The notes beneath the pieces are model-generated. The model had not been told where the DNA came from. It searched no databases and saw only the letters and a list, made by a program, of their open reading frames with translations. Positions 62,351 through 64,000 of a stretch of 64,000 nt of DNA are shown one piece after another (position 1 is the first letter of the stretch; the number at the start of each line of letters is the position of its first letter). The stretch lies in NCBI GenBank assembly GCA_002841865.1, contig PHBD01000011.1, positions 62,001 through 126,000 on the forward strand, in the 5' to 3' direction. The position numbers and the translations under genes are program-made. The DNA comes from Deltaproteobacteria bacterium HGW-Deltaproteobacteria-19 (GTDB lineage: Bacteria > Desulfobacterota > Syntrophia > Syntrophales > PHBD01).

Positions 62351-62382
62351 AGAAGGGGACAGACTTGAGTCTGTCCCCTTCT
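62351..62382. repeat. 32-bp perfect palindrome (GGGGACAGAC-type)
   Basis: AGAAGGGGACAGAC and GTCTGTCCCCTTCT pair without a mismatch around a TTGA loop. It lies between the SDR gene and the converging CsgG-type lipoprotein gene, so it can act as a shared terminator. The GGGGACAGAC core is widespread in bacterial genomes beside REP-associated (Y1) transposases, so it may be a mobile palindrome; no such transposase is in this window. Confidence 0.65.
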
Positions 62383-62419
62383 CTGTATCCAGCCAGGTCA
62401 GGATGACGGGGTGCGGCAT

Positions 62420-63868
62420 TCAGTGACCACCGCCACCGCCGCCACCGCCACCGCCGGCCGCTGCCGCCGCCGCCGTATCGGACACGGCTGCCTCCGCGAC
62501 GGCCGCCGCGACGCTTTCCGGGCCGGCAACCGCTTCGCCGGACGATGGGGAACTCGCGAGGGCCGCCCCGCAGGGGCCGGTAGGATCGACGTTTACACAG
62601 CGCATGAATGCATCGAGCGCCTTGTCCCATTCCCCCTGGTCCTGCCAGTCGAGCCCTTCCCCGTAGAGGAGCAGGCCGTTGAAGGAGCGGGTGGCGTAGC
62701 GATTGATCAGCCCTTCTTCCGCCGGCGTGAGCTTGATTCCCAGGTCCTTGAGAATGCCGAAGACAATCGCTTTCTGCATCTTGAAAAACTCGTCCGTTTT
62801 GCCGCGGGCATCCTGGTCCCCCAGGTCTTTCCCGGAGGCGACGCTCGTCAGGATCCGGAGGACATGAAGATCATCGCTGCCGGAGCCAAGCATGCTGCCC
62901 GAGACGATCTTGCCGGCACCCAGCAACCGGCCCACCCGGGGTGACGTGGCCGGATCGACGATCCCCGACTGGCCAAGCTTCAGCTCGTCGAGAAGCTTCT
63001 GCATCCGGACCCGCTCCACCACCTGTATCCCCTTTGCCTTGCTCAGATCGGTGATGATCATCGCTGCCAGGGCCTTCCGGAGGTGTTGCGTCTTTTCCGT
63101 GTTTCCCTTTTCACCGAAGGGGGACACGGCCAGGGTGTTGTCATTCACGGGGAATATCCTGTCCAGTTTTTCCTTCGGCATCACCTTCGGCATGGCCTTG
63201 GCTTGAACGGGTGCCGGCTGTTTCACCGCGGGCGTCTTCGCCTTGACGGGTTTCTTGGTCTTCCGGCTCACCCGGCTGCGCCTGGTTTTCTTGGAGGGTT
63301 TGGGGGGCGGCGCCTCCTGAACCGTTTCCTGCGGCGCGGGAGCGGAGACAGCGGGCGCATTCTGTCTGTCCGCGACCATGGCACTGGATATCAGGGCCTG
63401 CTCCTGGGCAAGCGCATTCTTTGCCTGTCTGGCGGCGTCCTTGTAAAGCGACAGGGTTCGCTGCTTTCGCACCAAGTTGGCGAAATTGCTGTCGGAGTCC
63501 CGCGACAGGAGTACGTCCCAGGTGGAGATGGCCTTTCCATGATCACCGGCCTCGGCGTAGGCCAGACCGAGGTTGAGGGTGGTCCGCTGGTCGGGGTCGG
63601 CTTTGTAGGCTTTCTCGAGGGCTGCAACGGCCTCGGGGCCTTTTCTCATTCTGAGGTACGTCTCGCCGATTCCCTTGAGAGCCTCCACGTTGGCCGGATC
63701 CGTCTTCAGGATTTCCTGGTAGGCCGCCAGCGCGTCGCCGTAGCGCTTGTCCTGGAGAGCGGAGTTGGCCTTTACCTGGAGCGCCACGGAGCCGCAGCCG
63801 GCAAGGATAAAGACCGCCGCCAGGAGCACGAGGAGCCAGCCCCGCATCGAAAACTGGAAACTGTTCAT
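62420..63868 (-). CDS. TPR lipoprotein with CsgG/HfaB-type domain
   Basis: 482 residues from ATG 63868 (GTG 63874 is in frame, but AGGAGG is spaced for the ATG). The lipoprotein signal is VLLAAVFILAGCGS. Residues about 35-130 are TPR repeats (RYGDALAAYQEILKTDPANV). A Lys/Pro/Ala-rich linker (about 170-225) leads to a CsgG-like domain (about 240-400; LRKALAAMIITDLSKAKGIQ, VVERVRMQKLLDELKLGQSG). The C-terminus is Ala-rich and ends in a run of ten Gly plus His, which is unusual. It is probably periplasmic and may serve in an outer-membrane secretion pore or as a regulator of surface polymers. Confidence 0.82.
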   Translation of the reverse strand: MNSFQFSMRGWLLVLLAAVFILAGCGSVALQVKANSALQDKRYGDALAAYQEILKTDPANVEALKGIGETYLRMRKGPEAVAALEKAYKADPDQRTTLNLGLAYAEAGDHGKAISTWDVLLSRDSDSNFANLVRKQRTLSLYKDAARQAKNALAQEQALISSAMVADRQNAPAVSAPAPQETVQEAPPPKPSKKTRRSRVSRKTKKPVKAKTPAVKQPAPVQAKAMPKVMPKEKLDRIFPVNDNTLAVSPFGEKGNTEKTQHLRKALAAMIITDLSKAKGIQVVERVRMQKLLDELKLGQSGIVDPATSPRVGRLLGAGKIVSGSMLGSGSDDLHVLRILTSVASGKDLGDQDARGKTDEFFKMQKAIVFGILKDLGIKLTPAEEGLINRYATRSFNGLLLYGEGLDWQDQGEWDKALDAFMRCVNVDPTGPCGAALASSPSSGEAVAGPESVAAAVAEAAVSDTAAAAAAGGGGGGGGGGH

Positions 63869-63877
63869 GGTCACCTC

Positions 63878-64000
63878 CTATGGAATCTGGGAATGAAGCC
63901 GGGGAAGAAGCACAGTCATAAGCTTTTCCTCCAGGTCAGGCAGCCTGGAGAATTTCCCGGCGACTTTCCCGGTGGAGAGTATTTCACCCGTTTCCGTCTT
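63878..64000 (-). CDS. C-terminal end of an upstream protein (5' part outside window)
   Basis: The minus-strand frame is open from the window edge: KTETGEILSTGKVAGKFSRL then PDLEEKLMTVLLPRLHSQIP and a TAG at 63878-63880. The TGEIL...GKF...LEEKL pattern resembles the C-terminus of CsgG/HfaB-type lipoproteins, which agrees with the gene below. It ends about 10 bp before the next ATG and overlaps its Shine-Dalgarno, so the two belong to one operon. Confidence 0.6.
   Translation of the reverse strand, partial: KTETGEILSTGKVAGKFSRLPDLEEKLMTVLLPRLHSQIP

Overview
The window looks like the chromosome of a Gram-negative, anaerobic, GC-rich deltaproteobacterium, probably related to the Syntrophales. 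This is inferred from the stacked acyl-CoA ligases, acyl-CoA dehydrogenases and hydratases, the two-gene SufCB-type Fe-S assembly unit, the LPS and outer-membrane genes, and the many c-di-GMP and two-component proteins. No species can be named from the sequence alone.

Layout. (1) 1-11.4 kb: a plus-strand acyl-CoA/beta-oxidation cluster (thiolase end, OB-fold/Zn-ribbon partner, MaoC hydratase, two acyl-CoA dehydrogenases, three acyl-CoA ligases, a hydratase/hydroxyacyl-CoA dehydrogenase fusion). It is followed by a divergent pair: a large sigma-54 activator (minus) and a geranylgeranyl-reductase-like flavoprotein (plus). (2) 16.4-26.3 kb: a visibly AT-richer island of about 9.9 kb inserted in a decayed crotonase gene, whose two pieces lie outside the island and are bordered by CCTT at both ends. 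It holds a serine-recombinase tail, about 590 bp without a convincing gene, one giant gene (about 2,485 residues) and an IS3-family copy with a broken transposase. (3) 26.4-35.4 kb: a DUF554 membrane protein, an acyl-CoA dehydrogenase, LpxH-like hydrolase, agmatinase plus pyruvoyl arginine decarboxylase, a membrane histidine kinase with a translationally coupled receiver-cyclase, and the initiator tRNA. (4) 35.9-57 kb: envelope and signalling genes: autotransporter, DUF4185 lipoprotein, two HD-GYP proteins, MucR-type regulator, TPR membrane protein, a TonB receptor/YfiR/hybrid kinase set, a methyltransferase and a PilZ protein. (5) 57.2-64 kb: NlpC/P60-SPOR lipoprotein, OsmC, SufC/SufB, dTDP-glucose dehydratase, an atypical SDR and CsgG-type lipoproteins.

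The main finding is the island's giant protein. In one chain it has a DnaG-type primase module (CHC2 zinc finger and Toprim), a reverse transcriptase with an intact YVDD active site, roughly 1,000 residues I cannot assign, and a C-terminal nitrilase-fold domain with a recognisable Glu-Lys-Cys triad. RT plus nitrilase is the architecture of DRT1/UG1 defence reverse transcriptases. Adding a bacterial primase in front, and doubling the size, is not an arrangement I recognise as a described system. Its position on a recombinase-bounded island fits a mobile defence locus, but the function is inference.
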